Assembly (NCBI GenBank): GCA_002685455.1
Contig: NYXF01000048.1
Coordinates: 1-5,054, forward strand
DNA from: Porticoccus sp.
GTDB taxonomy: Bacteria; Pseudomonadota; Gammaproteobacteria; Pseudomonadales; Porticoccaceae
Direction of reading: 5' to 3'
Length of the DNA: 5,054 nucleotides
The notes under the pieces are model-generated. The model did no database searches. It was not told the DNA's origin and was given only the letters and a program-made list of their open reading frames with translations. Position numbers and translations under genes: made by a program. Shown here in pieces: positions 4,896 through 5,054 of this stretch. How positions within the stretch are numbered: the stretch's first letter is position 1; every line of letters begins with the position of its first letter.

Positions 4896-5054
4896 ATGCA
4901 ACAATACTTAACTCTAACTGTAATAACTCAAGATCGACCCGGTGTCGTCGAAAAAATCGCAAAAGTACTTTTATTAAATAACGGGAGTTGGCTAGAAAGC
5001 AACATGTCGAAACTTGCTGGAAAATTTGCGGGCGTACTTTTGGTAAAAATCCCT
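4896..5054 (+). CDS. ACT-domain protein, GcvR-like (3' part beyond the window)
   Basis: Only the first 53 codons are present. They translate to MQQYLTLTVITQDRPGVVEK followed by WLESNMSKLAGKFAGVLLV and run open to the edge. The DRPGVV turn (13-18) after a first beta strand, and the second strand reading LAGKFAGVLLV, mark the N-terminal ACT domain of the glycine-cleavage-repressor-like family, which usually has two ACT domains in about 170-180 residues. ACT domains bind amino acids. E. coli GcvR acts by binding the regulator GcvA when glycine is low, but the WLES-LAGxFAG subgroup seen here is a relative rather than GcvR itself, so I give no symbol. The start is secure: AAGGA (4885-4889) lies 6 nt before the ATG. 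Whether it regulates glycine metabolism cannot be judged from this fragment. Confidence 0.85.
   Translation, partial: MQQYLTLTVITQDRPGVVEKIAKVLLLNNGSWLESNMSKLAGKFAGVLLVKIP

Noticed and set aside
1..5054. Defence island, mobile element, CRISPR or toxin-antitoxin system
   Set aside because: Every recognisable gene is housekeeping, there are no spaced repeats of array type and no transposase or integrase motifs, and the small UPF0270 gene has no toxin partner.

Overview
The window looks like an ordinary chromosomal segment of an AT-rich gammaproteobacterium. The tRNA-Glu is almost base-for-base the enterobacterial one. PdxB, EpmC, AlaA and a UPF0270 (YheU-type) protein are a characteristically gammaproteobacterial set. 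Starts with a Shine-Dalgarno use GGAG or AAGGA-like sequences. A marine or host-associated AT-rich lineage is possible, but genus cannot be read from the sequence. No mobile element, CRISPR array, phage gene or toxin-antitoxin pair was found.

Layout, left to right. Positions 1-58 hold the 5' part of a leftward tRNA-Glu(UUC) with a near-consensus stable-RNA promoter at 95-130. Next is leftward msrB (186-578), which repairs methionine-R-sulfoxide. It is divergent from rightward alaA (669-1901), a PLP-dependent glutamate-pyruvate transaminase. alaA converges on a leftward pair, epmC (3643-3068) then pdxB (3035-1947), separated by 32 nt and probably one transcription unit: EF-P hydroxylase and erythronate-4-phosphate dehydrogenase of PLP synthesis. 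After a 211-bp AT-rich intergenic region comes a rightward gene of unknown function (3855-4547). Its protein appears to be built from two divergent copies of one module. It converges on a small leftward UPF0270 gene (4579-4812), which is divergent from the beginning of a rightward ACT-domain, GcvR-like gene (4896 to the window edge). That last divergent spacer holds two overlapping promoter candidates and a perfect 16-bp palindrome.

The genes do not form one pathway. The themes are amino-acid and PLP metabolism (alaA, pdxB, the ACT protein) and protein maintenance or translation (msrB, epmC, tRNA-Glu). I see no convincing new multi-gene system. The items most worth a second look are the internally duplicated unknown protein, the palindrome in the UPF0270/ACT spacer, the G7 and T9 tracts in pdxB, and the palindrome over the tRNA-Glu -35 element.
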